A stretch of DNA of 64,000 nt from Proteiniphilum propionicum. GTDB taxonomy: Bacteria; Bacteroidota; Bacteroidia; Bacteroidales; Dysgonomonadaceae. The stretch covers positions 930,001 through 994,000 of the forward strand of contig NZ_CP073586.1 in NCBI RefSeq assembly GCF_022267555.1. Reading direction: 5' to 3'. This document shows, piece after piece, positions 9,397 through 19,504 of this stretch. The first letter of the stretch is position 1. Each line of letters begins with the position of its first letter. Under the pieces are notes generated by a model. The model had not been told where the DNA came from, made no database searches, and saw only the letters and a list, made by a program, of their open reading frames with translations. A program made the position numbers and the translations under genes.

Positions 9397-12300
9397 TTAA
9401 AAAGCGAAATTTACGCCAAAAATTAATCGCATTGTTGTGGGCCAGCCTCCACCATCAATTCCACGGCTCAAGTCGGCACGATTACCCACTCCGGTTTCCC
9501 TGTTCGTAATTTCAGGATCCAATCCGGTGTATTTTGTAAAGGTCAACAAGTTCTCAGCTTGTAGATATATACGTAGGTTGGAAATAGTTGCCTTTTGTAA
9601 CCATGACTTAGGCAATGTATACCCAACCACTAAATTTTTCAACCTTAAAAATGAACCGTCTTCAATGTAGTAAGAATTAAGCACTTTTCCTGTCCAACCA
9701 TCCTTTGAGTCTAATATGGGCAATTGGGCTTTTGAATTGTCGGCACCTTTTTTCCAGGAAAGATCGCGCATTCGAGTGGAGCGGTTCCCTCCAAACAGGG
9801 GAAAATCAGTAAAAAATTTGGTGTTATTGAGAATATCGTTTCCTAAGGTTGAATACCAAAACATAGTCAAATCCCAATTTTTATACGTGAAAGAAGCATT
9901 TAAGCCGGCAATTAGATCGGGATGCGGACTACCGATGACTGTACGGTCGTTCATATCGATCTTACCATCGGGTTCTCCATTTTCGCCTCCACCCAAATCG
10001 GCATACTTGTACTTTCCCACATACTCCTGCGGACCCGGTTTATCGGGATCCAACAAATCTTTTTGGGTGGTATTATAGGGAACCGGAGAATTCATGACGT
10101 CTTGTTCATTTTCATAAAAGCCTATAATCTTAAATCCATAAAATTCCGATATGGGACGCCCTTTAATCGTACGTGTTTCACCCACATCAAAGCGGTCACC
10201 ATATCCCCATAAAGCAAAATCATCGGAGTTGGAAAGGCGCAATACCGTATTTTTATAGGTTGATAAATTCAATCCGAGGTCCCAGGAAAAATCACCTTTT
10301 TTATCCCGATAATTAAATGTAAAATCGGCACCCACGTTTTTCATATCTCCGTAGTTGATGTACGGTTTTCCAATTTCATCGTTTGCTAAAGCCGAATAAG
10401 CAGCTTCTATCAACATGTCGGAAGTTTGTTTGTGATATAAATCCAATGATGTGGAGAATTTTCCATTCCCAAAAGTAGCATCAATTCCCAGATTGGCCAT
10501 TTTAGTAGATTCCCACTTCGTATCTTCATTACCAAAACGGTTCAACCTGTAACCCAGGTTTGTTCCGGTATTTGCTCCGCCAAGATCATAATTTGTGGCT
10601 CGGGGATAGGTTGTAAACTCCATCGCGTAGTTAGTGGTTCGGGCCATCTCGGAATTACCGGTAATTCCATAACCAATACGCAATTTCAAATCGTCCAACC
10701 AGTCTCTTGTTCCCTCCATAAATTGTTCTTCCGATACACGCCAGCCCAAAGATGCCGATGGAAAAGTACCGTATCTGTTTTTTTTAGCAAACCGGGAAAC
10801 TCCATCTCTGCGAACAATTCCCGTAAGTAGGTACTTGTCTTTAAAAGAATAGTCGGCACGGGCGAATATTCCAAAGAGAGCAAATTCACCGTTGTACCAT
10901 GAATCATTTTCCCGTTGATCATTCCTTTCTCCCATCCCTAGCGTCCAGGTATTGATATTGTCTTCATACAAATATCCGAACCGCTGTCCGCTCATACCGC
11001 GTCCCAGCCCGTCACGGATGGCTTCCGATCCCAAGATCACATTTAACGAATGAATGTCGTCAAACACCCTATTATATGTCAAGGTATTGGTCCACACCCA
11101 CCTGAAGTTAAATTCCGAACGCTCTTCCAAATTATTCGTTCCCGGACTTTCGGAAAATTCGGGATTCTTTTTACTCATTCGGTAATAATAACGATTGGTA
11201 TAATCCACACCAAAATTCGTCCGGAACATCAATTCTTTTATTAAATCCACTTCACCCCAAAAATTACCAAAGATTCTCGAATTGCTCCAATAATTATCTT
11301 TGTTCCTGTATTCCTGAGCAACAACGTTAATGAAATTTCCGGTTCCATTGATTTTCGAACCGGCCCAATTTCCGAATTCATCCTTTACCGGAACCCAGGG
11401 AGAGGCACGGTATGTCCATGAATATGGGTTTGCCTCGTTAAAATTGGTGTTTAGACCAACATCTTTTGTCCAAGTATATTGCAAATTTTCACCAAAACGC
11501 AACCAGGGGCGAACATCGAATGAACTGTTCAAACGGGTTTGATATCTTTTGTAATAAGAGTACTTCACCGTTCCCTGCTGATCGAAATAGTTCAATCCCA
11601 TCAAATACTTTCCCTTTGTATTACCCCCAGACAAGGTTAACTGATGGCTCTGAATGGGAGCTACCCGGTCAATTTCGCTCCACCAGTCGGTATCTGAAAA
11701 AGGGACCATTTGATTATCGGGGAACGAATAGTTCTTAATATCCTGATTTTCACCTTTCGCTCCAGTTACCGTAAGATAATTGGGGATACGAGGTTCCGGG
11801 TATTCGCCAAATTGGGCATGATAGGGAATAGCTTTGTCTGCAGGTACACCACGGAGCAACATGGCGTTGCGTAGCGACTCCCACTCCAACGCCAACCGGT
11901 CGGCGGAGTTTAGCAAATCGTAACGTTTGGTTGTTTTTTGAACTCCATAATAAGCATCATACGTTAATTTTGGCTGTCCTGACGCCGTTCCACGTTTGGT
12001 GGTAATCAGAATAACGCCATTGGCCGCCTGTGCCCCGTAAATGGCAGCGGAGGATGCGTCCTTCAACACTTGCATGCTTTCAATATCGTTAGGATTCAGA
12101 CTGCTCAGGTTCTGGTTACGGGTAGATACACCATCGATAACGTACAAAGGACCATTATCATTCACCGTATTAATTCCCCGGATACGAACCATGGTTGCCG
12201 AACCGGGGGAACCCGTTTGGCCAACATACACACCCGCAGCTTTTCCTTGCAGCTGCTGTGTTGCAGAAGAACCACTTGCAGCCAAAAGATCCTTGGTATT

Positions 12301-12687
12301 CACCACAGTTACCGAACCGGTAATATCTTTTTTAGCCTGAGTGCTGTAACCTACCACCACAATCTCCTGAAGACTTTCTAAATCTTCTTGCATCACAACC
12401 GTAAACTGCCGTCTTTCGCCAATAGTTATTTCCTGTGTAATATATCCTACATATGAGAATACCAATACGGAACCTGGCGAAACCACATTTAACGTGAAAT
12501 TTCCATTAATATCAGTAACCGTGCCGTTTAAAGTTCCTTTTTCTACAACGTTCACACCGATCATCGGCGTACTACCGGCATCGGTAACCGTACCTCTAAT
12601 ATTAGTTTGAGCAAACACACCCATGGCAATTATCCACAATGAGGTGAATAATAAGCTTTTGATTAGATTTAACATTTTTTGTTTCAT
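9397..12687 (-). CDS. SusC/RagA-type TonB-linked outer-membrane transporter
   Basis: A 1096-residue outer-membrane barrel of the SusC family that imports ligand using TonB energy. In order it has a signal peptide (cleavage probably after VFAQ, residue 27), a carboxypeptidase-D-like fold (NIRGTVTDAGSTPMIGVNV), a TonB-box-like region (EIVVVGYSTQ), the plug domain (DASSAAIYGAQAANGVILITTKRG) and a long beta-barrel ending in FAF. No N-terminal STN signalling domain is seen and there is no sigma/anti-sigma pair or hybrid regulator next to it, so its control must lie elsewhere. It is the first gene of the susC-susD-lipoprotein operon. Confidence 0.96.
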   Translation of the reverse strand: MKQKMLNLIKSLLFTSLWIIAMGVFAQTNIRGTVTDAGSTPMIGVNVVEKGTLNGTVTDINGNFTLNVVSPGSVLVFSYVGYITQEITIGERRQFTVVMQEDLESLQEIVVVGYSTQAKKDITGSVTVVNTKDLLAASGSSATQQLQGKAAGVYVGQTGSPGSATMVRIRGINTVNDNGPLYVIDGVSTRNQNLSSLNPNDIESMQVLKDASSAAIYGAQAANGVILITTKRGTASGQPKLTYDAYYGVQKTTKRYDLLNSADRLALEWESLRNAMLLRGVPADKAIPYHAQFGEYPEPRIPNYLTVTGAKGENQDIKNYSFPDNQMVPFSDTDWWSEIDRVAPIQSHQLTLSGGNTKGKYLMGLNYFDQQGTVKYSYYKRYQTRLNSSFDVRPWLRFGENLQYTWTKDVGLNTNFNEANPYSWTYRASPWVPVKDEFGNWAGSKINGTGNFINVVAQEYRNKDNYWSNSRIFGNFWGEVDLIKELMFRTNFGVDYTNRYYYRMSKKNPEFSESPGTNNLEERSEFNFRWVWTNTLTYNRVFDDIHSLNVILGSEAIRDGLGRGMSGQRFGYLYEDNINTWTLGMGERNDQRENDSWYNGEFALFGIFARADYSFKDKYLLTGIVRRDGVSRFAKKNRYGTFPSASLGWRVSEEQFMEGTRDWLDDLKLRIGYGITGNSEMARTTNYAMEFTTYPRATNYDLGGANTGTNLGYRLNRFGNEDTKWESTKMANLGIDATFGNGKFSTSLDLYHKQTSDMLIEAAYSALANDEIGKPYINYGDMKNVGADFTFNYRDKKGDFSWDLGLNLSTYKNTVLRLSNSDDFALWGYGDRFDVGETRTIKGRPISEFYGFKIIGFYENEQDVMNSPVPYNTTQKDLLDPDKPGPQEYVGKYKYADLGGGENGEPDGKIDMNDRTVIGSPHPDLIAGLNASFTYKNWDLTMFWYSTLGNDILNNTKFFTDFPLFGGNRSTRMRDLSWKKGADNSKAQLPILDSKDGWTGKVLNSYYIEDGSFLRLKNLVVGYTLPKSWLQKATISNLRIYLQAENLLTFTKYTGLDPEITNRETGVGNRADLSRGIDGGGWPTTMRLIFGVNFAF

Positions 12688-12922
12688 ACTTCCATGTTAT
12701 TTGGTTTAATAATATATAACTGATTTATCAGTGTTAATGAATGGATTTATTTTAAATTGATAGTGTCAACATTATTGCAATCCCAAAATAAATTTTAATA
12801 CAAGATACTTAATGGTAATAATATCAATATCAATCCTTAAGGCGTTCGTGAAATTTACGAATTAAAAAAATAAGCAGAGCTTTTTAAAGGTAACTTTATC
12901 TCGCTTAATAAATCATAAACCA

Positions 12923-12954
12923 CAAATATAAATCATTATCATTTATTAACCAAA
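12923..12954 (-). promoter_or_regulatory. Consensus Bacteroidetes promoter for the susC operon
   Basis: On the minus strand TTTG (12954-12951) is followed after 20 bases by TATATTTG (12930-12923), an exact match to the -33/-7 consensus and spacing. It would give a leader of about 230 nt before susC, long enough for post-transcriptional control. Confidence 0.75.
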
Positions 12955-13661
12955 GGAATGTCTTTTTTTGACCTTTTCTTCTGTTATCTTATGTTAATTA
13001 ACGGAAGAAATTGTTTATAAAACAGCACATAATTATTAAGTAAAAACTGCTGAAATCTGATTAACAAGAGGTTGCATAGTAAAGTAGAAAATTATATCAA
13101 AAATTACAGAGCGAACTAACAAATATAACAGGACGAAAACTTGCAGAAGAAAACTTTAAAATTCCAAAAGAGGGTATTCGCCGTATCACCATTATCCTGG
13201 GATGTTTTATAAAAGAATTCAGCAAAGGAACAATTTCAGTGGCTTCAAAAACTGTATAACTGAAACTTTAAGCGTAGATATCAGGTATAGTTTATGTTAC
13301 ACTTAATAAATTGATATTTGAGACAGCAGGATCACAAAAAGCGTTTATATTAAAGTTCACGTTATATTCACTTACACTACTGTCCGGTTTAAAATGAAAC
13401 AAATGTTATATACATCTATTATACAATGGAATACACTCCATTTCCAACTTTTCGATTTGAAATTAAATCTTGGAATATTCCTAAATGGGCAAATATAGAT
13501 ATATTAATTATCAATGGATTATAAATTAGTAAGACATAGATTAATGTTTAACCAGACAGCAGTAATTCACTTAATTGAAGACAATAGCAGATTTTTGAAT
13601 AGTAGAATTAAGTGATTTGTTGTAGAAAGTAAACATTTGTAGTGAGAATAAAGAAAAAAAG
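12955..13661. other. AT-rich gap between the divergent susC and methyltransferase genes
   Basis: About 700 bp with no supported gene. One + strand frame stays open for 58 codons (13083-13259) and reads like protein, with GIRRITIILGCFIKEFSKG, but has no ATG, GTG or TTG start at its beginning, so it may be a gene remnant. No RNA gene or repeat was recognised. Confidence 0.5.
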
Positions 13662-13692
13662 TTTGCCTTTCACCTGAATAATCGTACTTTTG
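13662..13692 (+). promoter_or_regulatory. Consensus promoter of the methyltransferase gene
   Basis: TTTG (13662-13665), 19 bases, then TACTTTTG (13685-13692) match the Bacteroidetes -33/-7 pattern. Transcription would start near 13699, giving a leader of only about 14 nt. The box closely resembles the one at 14767-14798. Confidence 0.75.
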
Positions 13693-13712
13693 GGATGATT
13701 TAATCAGGATAT

Positions 13713-14624
13713 ATGTCAGTAATAACAATTGAAAGATGCCCAGTTTGCGGCAGCGGGGATTTAAAAAAAATTTTTGATGCTGTTGATCATTTCTCAAGCA
13801 AGGAGGTTTTTCCTGTTTGTGATTGCACGGTGTGCGGATTCCGCTTTACAAACAATTTCCCATCGGAAGATGTTATCGGAAAATATTACGACTCACCTGA
13901 CTATATCTCTCATTCCGACTCAGACAAAGGACTGATTAACAAGCTGTATCACCTTTTCAGGGAACATATGCTAAAGAGAAAAGTCAAAGTGGCAGAATCA
14001 TTTGTTAAAGGTTATGATAAGACATTGCTTGATATAGGCTGTGGAACAGGCTACTTTATGAACGCTGCCGAAAAATATGGTTTTGCAGTCTCCGGCATTG
14101 AGAAAAACAAAAAGGCACGGGAATGGGCAAACAACCATTTCGCATTAGACGTAAAGGACGAGAAAAGTTTTTTCGAAATGAAAGATGTATCGTTCAGTAT
14201 TATCACTCTTTGGCATGTACTCGAACACCTGGAGAAACCGAACGAAACCATCGACAAGATAAAGGATATTCTCGCACCCGATGGCACAGTGGTGCTTGCA
14301 CTGCCTAACCACCACTCTTATGATGCAAGATTTTACAAAGAGATGTGGGCTGCATATGATACTCCCAGACATCTATGGCACTTTACCCCGGTTTCCGTAG
14401 AGCAACTGCTTGCAGGGCACAGGATGAAAATCGTAAAAAGATTCCGGATGCCTCTGGATGCTTTTTATATTTCTCTGCTAAGTGAGAAATATAAAGGAAG
14501 CCCCGTGGTTGTAAAGTATATCAGGGCTTTTTCGATTGGCATAGCAGGATTTGTATTCTCCCTTTTTCAACCTGAATGCTCCAGCTCGATGATATATATT
14601 GCAAAACGTATAAGCGAAGAGTAA
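13713..14624 (+). CDS. Class I SAM-dependent methyltransferase with N-terminal zinc-ribbon-like Cys pairs
   Basis: A 303-residue methyltransferase. The N-terminus has CPVCGSGD (residues 9-12) and CDCTVCGF, a four-Cys pattern typical of methyltransferases that act on sugars or of UbiG/PglB-like family members. The SAM-binding motif I is LLDIGCGTGYF, and motif II/post-I is GIEKN; ALPNHHSYDARFYKEMWAAYDTPRHLWHFTP is a family-typical later stretch (shown here only as GWAAYD-like context at about residues 190-230). The C-terminus has a hydrophobic segment that could touch the membrane. It is transcribed alone from a consensus promoter. The substrate is not evident; a cell-envelope sugar or lipid is possible. 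Confidence 0.85.
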   Translation: MSVITIERCPVCGSGDLKKIFDAVDHFSSKEVFPVCDCTVCGFRFTNNFPSEDVIGKYYDSPDYISHSDSDKGLINKLYHLFREHMLKRKVKVAESFVKGYDKTLLDIGCGTGYFMNAAEKYGFAVSGIEKNKKAREWANNHFALDVKDEKSFFEMKDVSFSIITLWHVLEHLEKPNETIDKIKDILAPDGTVVLALPNHHSYDARFYKEMWAAYDTPRHLWHFTPVSVEQLLAGHRMKIVKRFRMPLDAFYISLLSEKYKGSPVVVKYIRAFSIGIAGFVFSLFQPECSSSMIYIAKRISEE

Positions 14625-14766
14625 TAAATTTAAGTATCAACTAAATGGAGAAGATAGAAATTTTCTGGAATCAGAATTTTTGAATAGTTGCCTTGTATAT
14701 ATACAATGACGGTTTTATAGAAAAATGAATCCCTCAAGCAGGTTAATTCACCAAAATCAATAAAAA

Positions 14767-14798
14767 TTTGCCTTTGCACCCGAATAATATTATTTTTG
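14767..14798 (+). promoter_or_regulatory. Promoter of the MerR-type regulator gene
   Basis: TTTG (14767-14770), 20 bases, then TATTTTTG (14791-14798). The spacer carries CCTTTGCACCCGAATAAT, nearly the same as in the promoter at 13662-13692. The leader to the ATG at 14879 would be about 75 nt. CTTTGCACCC could itself be read as the start region of an overlapping promoter. Confidence 0.65.
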
Positions 14799-14878
14799 AG
14801 AACTATATTGCGAATATTTTCAAAGCAATAAGCTATTTGTAAATATACTTCTTAGCGATTTTAAACTGAAATATCAGT

Positions 14879-15271
14879 ATGGGTAAACGAAGAAAGCTGA
14901 TCCGGTTCGATGACAAACGACTTTTCTACTCCATTCAGGAGGTAGCCGATCATTTCGCGGTAAACGTATCACTCCTGCGTTTCTGGGAGAAGGAGTTCGA
15001 CAACATCAATCCTAAAAAAACCACCGGAGGAACACGCCAATACACCAAAGAAGATGTGAAACAGGTGGAGATAGTATATCATCTCGTAAAAGAGAAGGGG
15101 TTGACGCTGGAAGGTGCCCGCCAGACTCTAAAGTCGAAAAAAGATGATGAGGCAAAACGTGTGGAAGCAGTTGGCAAACTTATGGAAATAAAAAAAGAAC
15201 TGCAATTGCTTGAAGAAGAGTTTGATCAACTGCATGAACTCCAAAAATATTCGAATACTGAAACAGAGTAA
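14879..15271 (+). CDS. MerR-family transcriptional regulator
   Basis: A 130-residue DNA-binding protein. The N-terminal winged-helix of the MerR family is clear: YSIQEVADHFAVNVSLLRFWEKEF (about 15-38), then the wing GGTRQYTKEDVKQVEIVYHLV. The C-terminal half is a short coiled coil (KKELQLLEEEFDQLHELQ) for dimerisation. No Cys-based metal site or drug-binding domain is present, so the signal sensed is unknown. Small MerR proteins of this kind are widespread and usually single in Bacteroidetes chromosomes. It has its own promoter and no obvious target gene alongside. Confidence 0.88.
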   Translation: MGKRRKLIRFDDKRLFYSIQEVADHFAVNVSLLRFWEKEFDNINPKKTTGGTRQYTKEDVKQVEIVYHLVKEKGLTLEGARQTLKSKKDDEAKRVEAVGKLMEIKKELQLLEEEFDQLHELQKYSNTETE

Positions 15272-15306
15272 TGATAAAACAAGAATAATTTACATAATGG
15301 AATAGC

Positions 15307-15468
15307 TTATCGATTTAGTAATAATAAGGTTGAGTCCCCTCCTAAAACCTCAAAACCCAATTTTATTGGTTTGCAACTTATTGAATATCAATGTTCATCT
15401 TGTGAAATTTTTCAAGAAAAAAGACTTATCGGACGGGACTCAAGGTAAGGTTATGATTAAATCGATAA
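15307..15468. repeat. 162-bp segment bounded by nested inverted repeats
   Basis: The outer arms TTATCGATTTA (15307-15317) and TAAATCGATAA (15458-15468) are perfect inverse complements. Inside them TTGAGTCCC (15330-15338) and GGGACTCAA (15435-15443) form a second perfect pair, and a bulged hairpin CTTGTGAAATTTTTCAAG lies in the middle. No open frame is present. It could be a small non-autonomous transposable element or a structured leader of the following gene. Confidence 0.6.
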
Positions 15469-15510
15469 ATTAGTAAAATATTTTTACCTTGAACCATAAT
15501 TTATAATCTT

Positions 15511-16677
15511 ATGAACAAATTTTTTTTCTTGCCAGCCCTTCTTCTCTGTACTTGTATATTCGCACAAAACAAAACAACTGTGAAGTCAGGTGCTGAAATA
15601 ACTGATGCCTATTTTCCCCTTTTGAAAGATAAGCGTGTAGCTGTAATGACCAACCAGACAGGAATGGCGGGCAATGAACATCTTGTGGATATGCTGATAA
15701 GATATAAGTTCAATGTGGTGGGCATATTTTCTCCCGAACATGGCTTTCGCGGAACTGCCGACGCAGGTGAACATGTAGCCAGTTCAACAGATGAAAAAAC
15801 AGGTACTCCCATATGGTCGCTTTATGGAAGCGGTGGCGGAAAGCCTTCTGCAGAAAAAATAAAACAGTTTGATGTGTTGTTGTTCGACCTGCAAGATGTA
15901 GGACTCCGTTTCTATACCTACTACGCCAGCATGGCACGAATGATGGATGCCTGCGCGGAACACGGCAAAAAAATGATCGTGCTCGATCGCCCCAATCCCA
16001 ACGGCATGTACGTGGACGGACCCATTCTGGACATGAAGCATAAATCGGGTGTAGGGTGGCTTCCCATACCGGTTGTGCATGGCATGACACTGGGTGAACT
16101 GGCGTTGATGATCAACGGTGAGAAATGGCTTCCCGAAGACAGGGTGTGTGACTTAACCGTTGTGCCCTGCGAAAATTACACACACCAGACACGATACGAA
16201 TTGCCCATTGCCCCGTCACCCAATCTGCCAAATATTCACTCTATATACCTCTATCCATCCACATGTCTATTCGAAGGTACAGTGATGAGCCTGGGCAGAG
16301 GCACCCCCCAACCTTTTGAGGTATACGGGCATCCGAAATATAAAGAGTCTGATTTTTCATTTATCCCGCAAGCCGTTCCTGGAGCAAAAAACCCGCCGTT
16401 ACTTAACCAGAAATGCTACGGGGTGGATCTGCGCAACCTGCCGGATGAGGAGATCATCGCAAGCGGTTTCGACCTTACTTACATAATAGATGCATACAAC
16501 AATCTGAATATGGGTGAAAAATTTTTCACACCCTTTTTCGAAAAGTTAACCGGTGTGGACTATATCCGCCGGGATATCATTGCCGGCAAATCGGCCAAAG
16601 AGATAAAAGATAAATGGTTTTGCGATGTGGTAAAGTTCAAACTGCAGAGAAAACCCTATCTTCTCTATAAGGAATAG
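15511..16677 (+). CDS. DUF1343 protein, NamZ-like exo-beta-N-acetylmuramidase (GH171)
   Basis: A 388-residue secreted protein with a short signal peptide (ending near CIFAQ, residue 19). The DUF1343 family includes NamZ (YbbC), which removes N-acetylmuramic acid from the non-reducing end of peptidoglycan fragments during cell-wall recycling, also known in Tannerella. Family-typical stretches are VAVMTNQTGM, GIFSPEHGFRG, LLFDLQDVGLRFYTY, VLDRPNPNG and PSPNLPNIHSIYLYPSTCLFEG. The lack of a lipobox suggests a periplasmic enzyme. It stands alone between a repeat-bounded gap and valS, with a hairpin terminator after it. The enzyme assignment follows from family membership; activity is inferred. 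Confidence 0.9.
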   Translation: MNKFFFLPALLLCTCIFAQNKTTVKSGAEITDAYFPLLKDKRVAVMTNQTGMAGNEHLVDMLIRYKFNVVGIFSPEHGFRGTADAGEHVASSTDEKTGTPIWSLYGSGGGKPSAEKIKQFDVLLFDLQDVGLRFYTYYASMARMMDACAEHGKKMIVLDRPNPNGMYVDGPILDMKHKSGVGWLPIPVVHGMTLGELALMINGEKWLPEDRVCDLTVVPCENYTHQTRYELPIAPSPNLPNIHSIYLYPSTCLFEGTVMSLGRGTPQPFEVYGHPKYKESDFSFIPQAVPGAKNPPLLNQKCYGVDLRNLPDEEIIASGFDLTYIIDAYNNLNMGEKFFTPFFEKLTGVDYIRRDIIAGKSAKEIKDKWFCDVVKFKLQRKPYLLYKE

Positions 16678-16702
16678 TAACAACGGGAGCGGTTCGATTT
16701 AT

Positions 16703-16730
16703 AAAAAATGCGCAATGATGTGCATTTTTT
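16703..16730 (+). terminator. Hairpin terminator after the NamZ-like gene
   Basis: AAAAAATGCGC (16703-16713) pairs with GTGCATTTTTT (16720-16730) across a 6-nt loop, with one G-T pair, and ends in a T run. Confidence 0.7.
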
Positions 16731-16731
16731 G

Positions 16732-16739
16732 TATTTTTG
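16732..16739 (+). promoter_or_regulatory. Probable -7 box of the valS promoter
   Basis: TATTTTTG followed by CA matches TAnnTTTG; the -33 region is occupied by the preceding terminator hairpin and has no TTTG. ATG follows 74 bp later. Confidence 0.5.
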
Positions 16740-16812
16740 CATTTTCTATATACAATAATCAAACGATTCTGGATTCCGGTTTTGGAATCCTTAAATAAAT
16801 TCAGGTAATCAG

Positions 16813-19440
16813 ATGGAGATTGCAAGCAAATACAATCCTGCAGAAGTAGAAGAGAAGTGGTATAAGTACTGGATGGACAATAAATTGTTCCATTCTGAAC
16901 CAGATCATCGTGAACCATTCACCATTGTCATACCGCCGCCAAACGTAACCGGAGTACTCCACATGGGACATATGCTTAACAACACTATTCAGGATGTGCT
17001 GGTACGCAGGGCACGTATGCAGGGAAAAAACGCTTGCTGGGTTCCGGGAACTGATCACGCTTCAATCGCCACCGAGGCAAAAGTGGTGAACAGGCTTGCA
17101 TCGCGGGGAGTAAAAAAAACCGACCTCGGCAGAAAAGAGTTTCTTAAGCACGCGTGGGAATGGACTCACGAGCACGGAGGGATTATTCTGGAGCAACTGA
17201 AAAAACTGGGGGCCTCATGCGACTGGGACAGAACAGCTTTCACCATGGATGATGTTCGTTCCGAAAGCGTACTGCGTGTATTTTGCGACCTGTACGAAAA
17301 AGGACTTATATACCGGGGCGTACGTATGGTGAACTGGGATCCCAAAGCCCTTACGGCTCTTTCTGACGAGGAGGTGATCCATAGGGAGGTAAGCGGTAAA
17401 CTCTATTATTTAAGATACAAGATTGATGGTGATCCTGATGGCGCTTACGCGGTGGTTGCTACTACACGCCCTGAAACCATCATGGGCGATACGGCAATGT
17501 GCATCAATCCCAACGACCCGAAGAATGCCTATTTGAAAGGGAAAAAAGTGATAGTCCCTCTTGTCAACAGGGTTATTCCCGTCATTGAAGATGATTACGT
17601 TGATGTGGAGTTCGGTACGGGCTGTCTTAAAGTAACACCTGCACACGATATAAACGACTATGTACTGGGAGAAAAATATAACCTCCCGGCTATTGATATC
17701 TTTAACCACGATGGTACCCTCAATGAAAATGGAATGCAGTATGAGGGAATGGACCGTTTCAAGGTACGTAAGCAGATTGAGAAGGATTTGGAAAAAGCAG
17801 GCTTGCTCGACAAAACAGAGCCTTACACTAATAAGGTTGGATTCTCGGAACGTACCGATGAGATTATTGAACCGAAGCTATCAATGCAGTGGTTCCTGAA
17901 AATGGGGCCACTGGTCAAACCGGCTGCTGATGCGGTTGAAAATGACACTATCAGATTCTATCCCGAAAAATATAAAAACACCTACCGCCACTGGATGGAA
18001 AACATAAAGGACTGGTGCATAAGCCGTCAGCTGTGGTGGGGTCATCAAATTCCTGCCTATTTCCTGCCGAAAGGGGGGTATGTGGTAGCTATGAGCAAAG
18101 AAGAGGCTTTGGAAAAGGCACGCCAACAGGTTGATTATGATATCACCATCGACGACCTGAAACAGGATGAAGATGTCTTGGACACCTGGTTCTCATCATG
18201 GCTGTGGCCTATATCAGTTTTCGACGGCATAAACAGACCCGGAAACAAGGATATCAGTTATTACTATCCCACCAGCGACCTTGTTACCGGGCCCGATATC
18301 ATCTTCTTCTGGGTTGCCAGGATGATCATGTCGGGATATGAGTACCGTCAGGAACCATGTTTTCGGAATGTTTATTTCACGGGGATCGTGCGTGATAAAC
18401 AGGGAAGGAAGATGTCGAAACAGTTAGGCAACTCACCCGATCCTGTTGAGCTGATGGATAAATATGGTGCCGACGGCGTACGCATGGGAATGTTACTCTC
18501 TTCAGCTGCCGGAAATGATCTCCTCTTCGATGAAACACTCTGTGAACAGGGGCGTAATTTCAATAACAAGATATGGAACGCGTTTCGTCTTGTAAAAGGA
18601 TGGGAAATTGACAAGAATATCACCCAGCCTGAATCGTCTAAAATAGCTGTAGAATGGTTTCAGGTAAAATTATCGGAGACTATTTCGGAGATTGACGACC
18701 TCTTCTCTAAATACCGGCTTTCCGAAGCATTAATGCTTCTATATAAGCTTTTCTGGGATGAATTCTCAGGCTGGTACCTGGAGATAATAAAACCGGCATA
18801 TCAGCAGCCTCTGGATGCTGATACATATAGGGCAACGCTAAAATATTTCGATGCCTTGCTGCGACTGTTGCATCCTTTTATGCCATTCATTACCGAAGAG
18901 TTGTGGCAGGCACTGTACACAAGAGAGACAGGAGAGAGCATAATGACTGCTCTGCAACCTAAAGAAAAGACAATAGATAAAACTCTGATTGACGGGTTCG
19001 AAGAGATGAAACAGGTGGTTGCCGGAGTGCGAACCATACGGTTGGAAAAGAGTATTCCAAACAGGGATGAGCTTCAGTTACAGGTTATTGGTAGCCATAA
19101 CAGTAAATACAACAGTATTATACTAAAGATGTGCAACTTGTCAAGCATCTCTGCGGCCATCGAGAAACAGCCTGGCGACTCGGGATTCCTTGTAGGAACA
19201 ACGGAATACAGCGTTCCCCTTGCTGATAAGATGGATGTGGAAGCCGAACTCAGTAAGATGAAAGCAGAGCTGGCCTATACAGAGGGATTTTTACAGTCGG
19301 TATTAAAAAAACTTGGCAACGAACGGTTCGTCCTGAACGCGAAACCGGAGATAGTGGAAAACGAGCGCAGAAAACAGGCGGATGCCGAAAGTAAAATAGC
19401 CCTGCTAAAAGAGAATATCGAAGCATTGTCAACTGAATAA
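16813..19440 (+). CDS. valS: Valyl-tRNA synthetase
   Basis: An 875-residue class Ia synthetase that charges tRNA-Val. The HIGH motif is HMGH (residues 50-53, in [12 protein letters not shown]) and the KMSKS loop is KMSKQ (533-537). Between them lies the CP1 editing domain ([28 protein letters not shown]), which hydrolyses mischarged tRNA. The C-terminus has the anticodon-binding domain and a coiled-coil arm ([20 protein letters not shown]), both typical of ValS. Length and domain order are normal. Confidence 0.97.
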   Translation: MEIASKYNPAEVEEKWYKYWMDNKLFHSEPDHREPFTIVIPPPNVTGVLHMGHMLNNTIQDVLVRRARMQGKNACWVPGTDHASIATEAKVVNRLASRGVKKTDLGRKEFLKHAWEWTHEHGGIILEQLKKLGASCDWDRTAFTMDDVRSESVLRVFCDLYEKGLIYRGVRMVNWDPKALTALSDEEVIHREVSGKLYYLRYKIDGDPDGAYAVVATTRPETIMGDTAMCINPNDPKNAYLKGKKVIVPLVNRVIPVIEDDYVDVEFGTGCLKVTPAHDINDYVLGEKYNLPAIDIFNHDGTLNENGMQYEGMDRFKVRKQIEKDLEKAGLLDKTEPYTNKVGFSERTDEIIEPKLSMQWFLKMGPLVKPAADAVENDTIRFYPEKYKNTYRHWMENIKDWCISRQLWWGHQIPAYFLPKGGYVVAMSKEEALEKARQQVDYDITIDDLKQDEDVLDTWFSSWLWPISVFDGINRPGNKDISYYYPTSDLVTGPDIIFFWVARMIMSGYEYRQEPCFRNVYFTGIVRDKQGRKMSKQLGNSPDPVELMDKYGADGVRMGMLLSSAAGNDLLFDETLCEQGRNFNNKIWNAFRLVKGWEIDKNITQPESSKIAVEWFQVKLSETISEIDDLFSKYRLSEALMLLYKLFWDEFSGWYLEIIKPAYQQPLDADTYRATLKYFDALLRLLHPFMPFITEELWQALYTRETGESIMTALQPKEKTIDKTLIDGFEEMKQVVAGVRTIRLEKSIPNRDELQLQVIGSHNSKYNSIILKMCNLSSISAAIEKQPGDSGFLVGTTEYSVPLADKMDVEAELSKMKAELAYTEGFLQSVLKKLGNERFVLNAKPEIVENERRKQADAESKIALLKENIEALSTE

Positions 19441-19504
19441 TAGTTAAAATAGACCTTAATAATCTTGCTAGTTATGAAGAGTCTTTTTTAACTGCAATAA
19501 AAAG

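Noticed and set aside
13083-13259. 58-codon open frame in the susC-methyltransferase gap
   Set aside because: It reads like protein but has no start codon at its beginning and no homology I recognise, so it is not listed as a gene.
15710-16090. Long minus-strand frames across the NamZ-like gene
   Set aside because: They lie entirely within the + strand gene, which has clear family motifs, and have no signature of their own.
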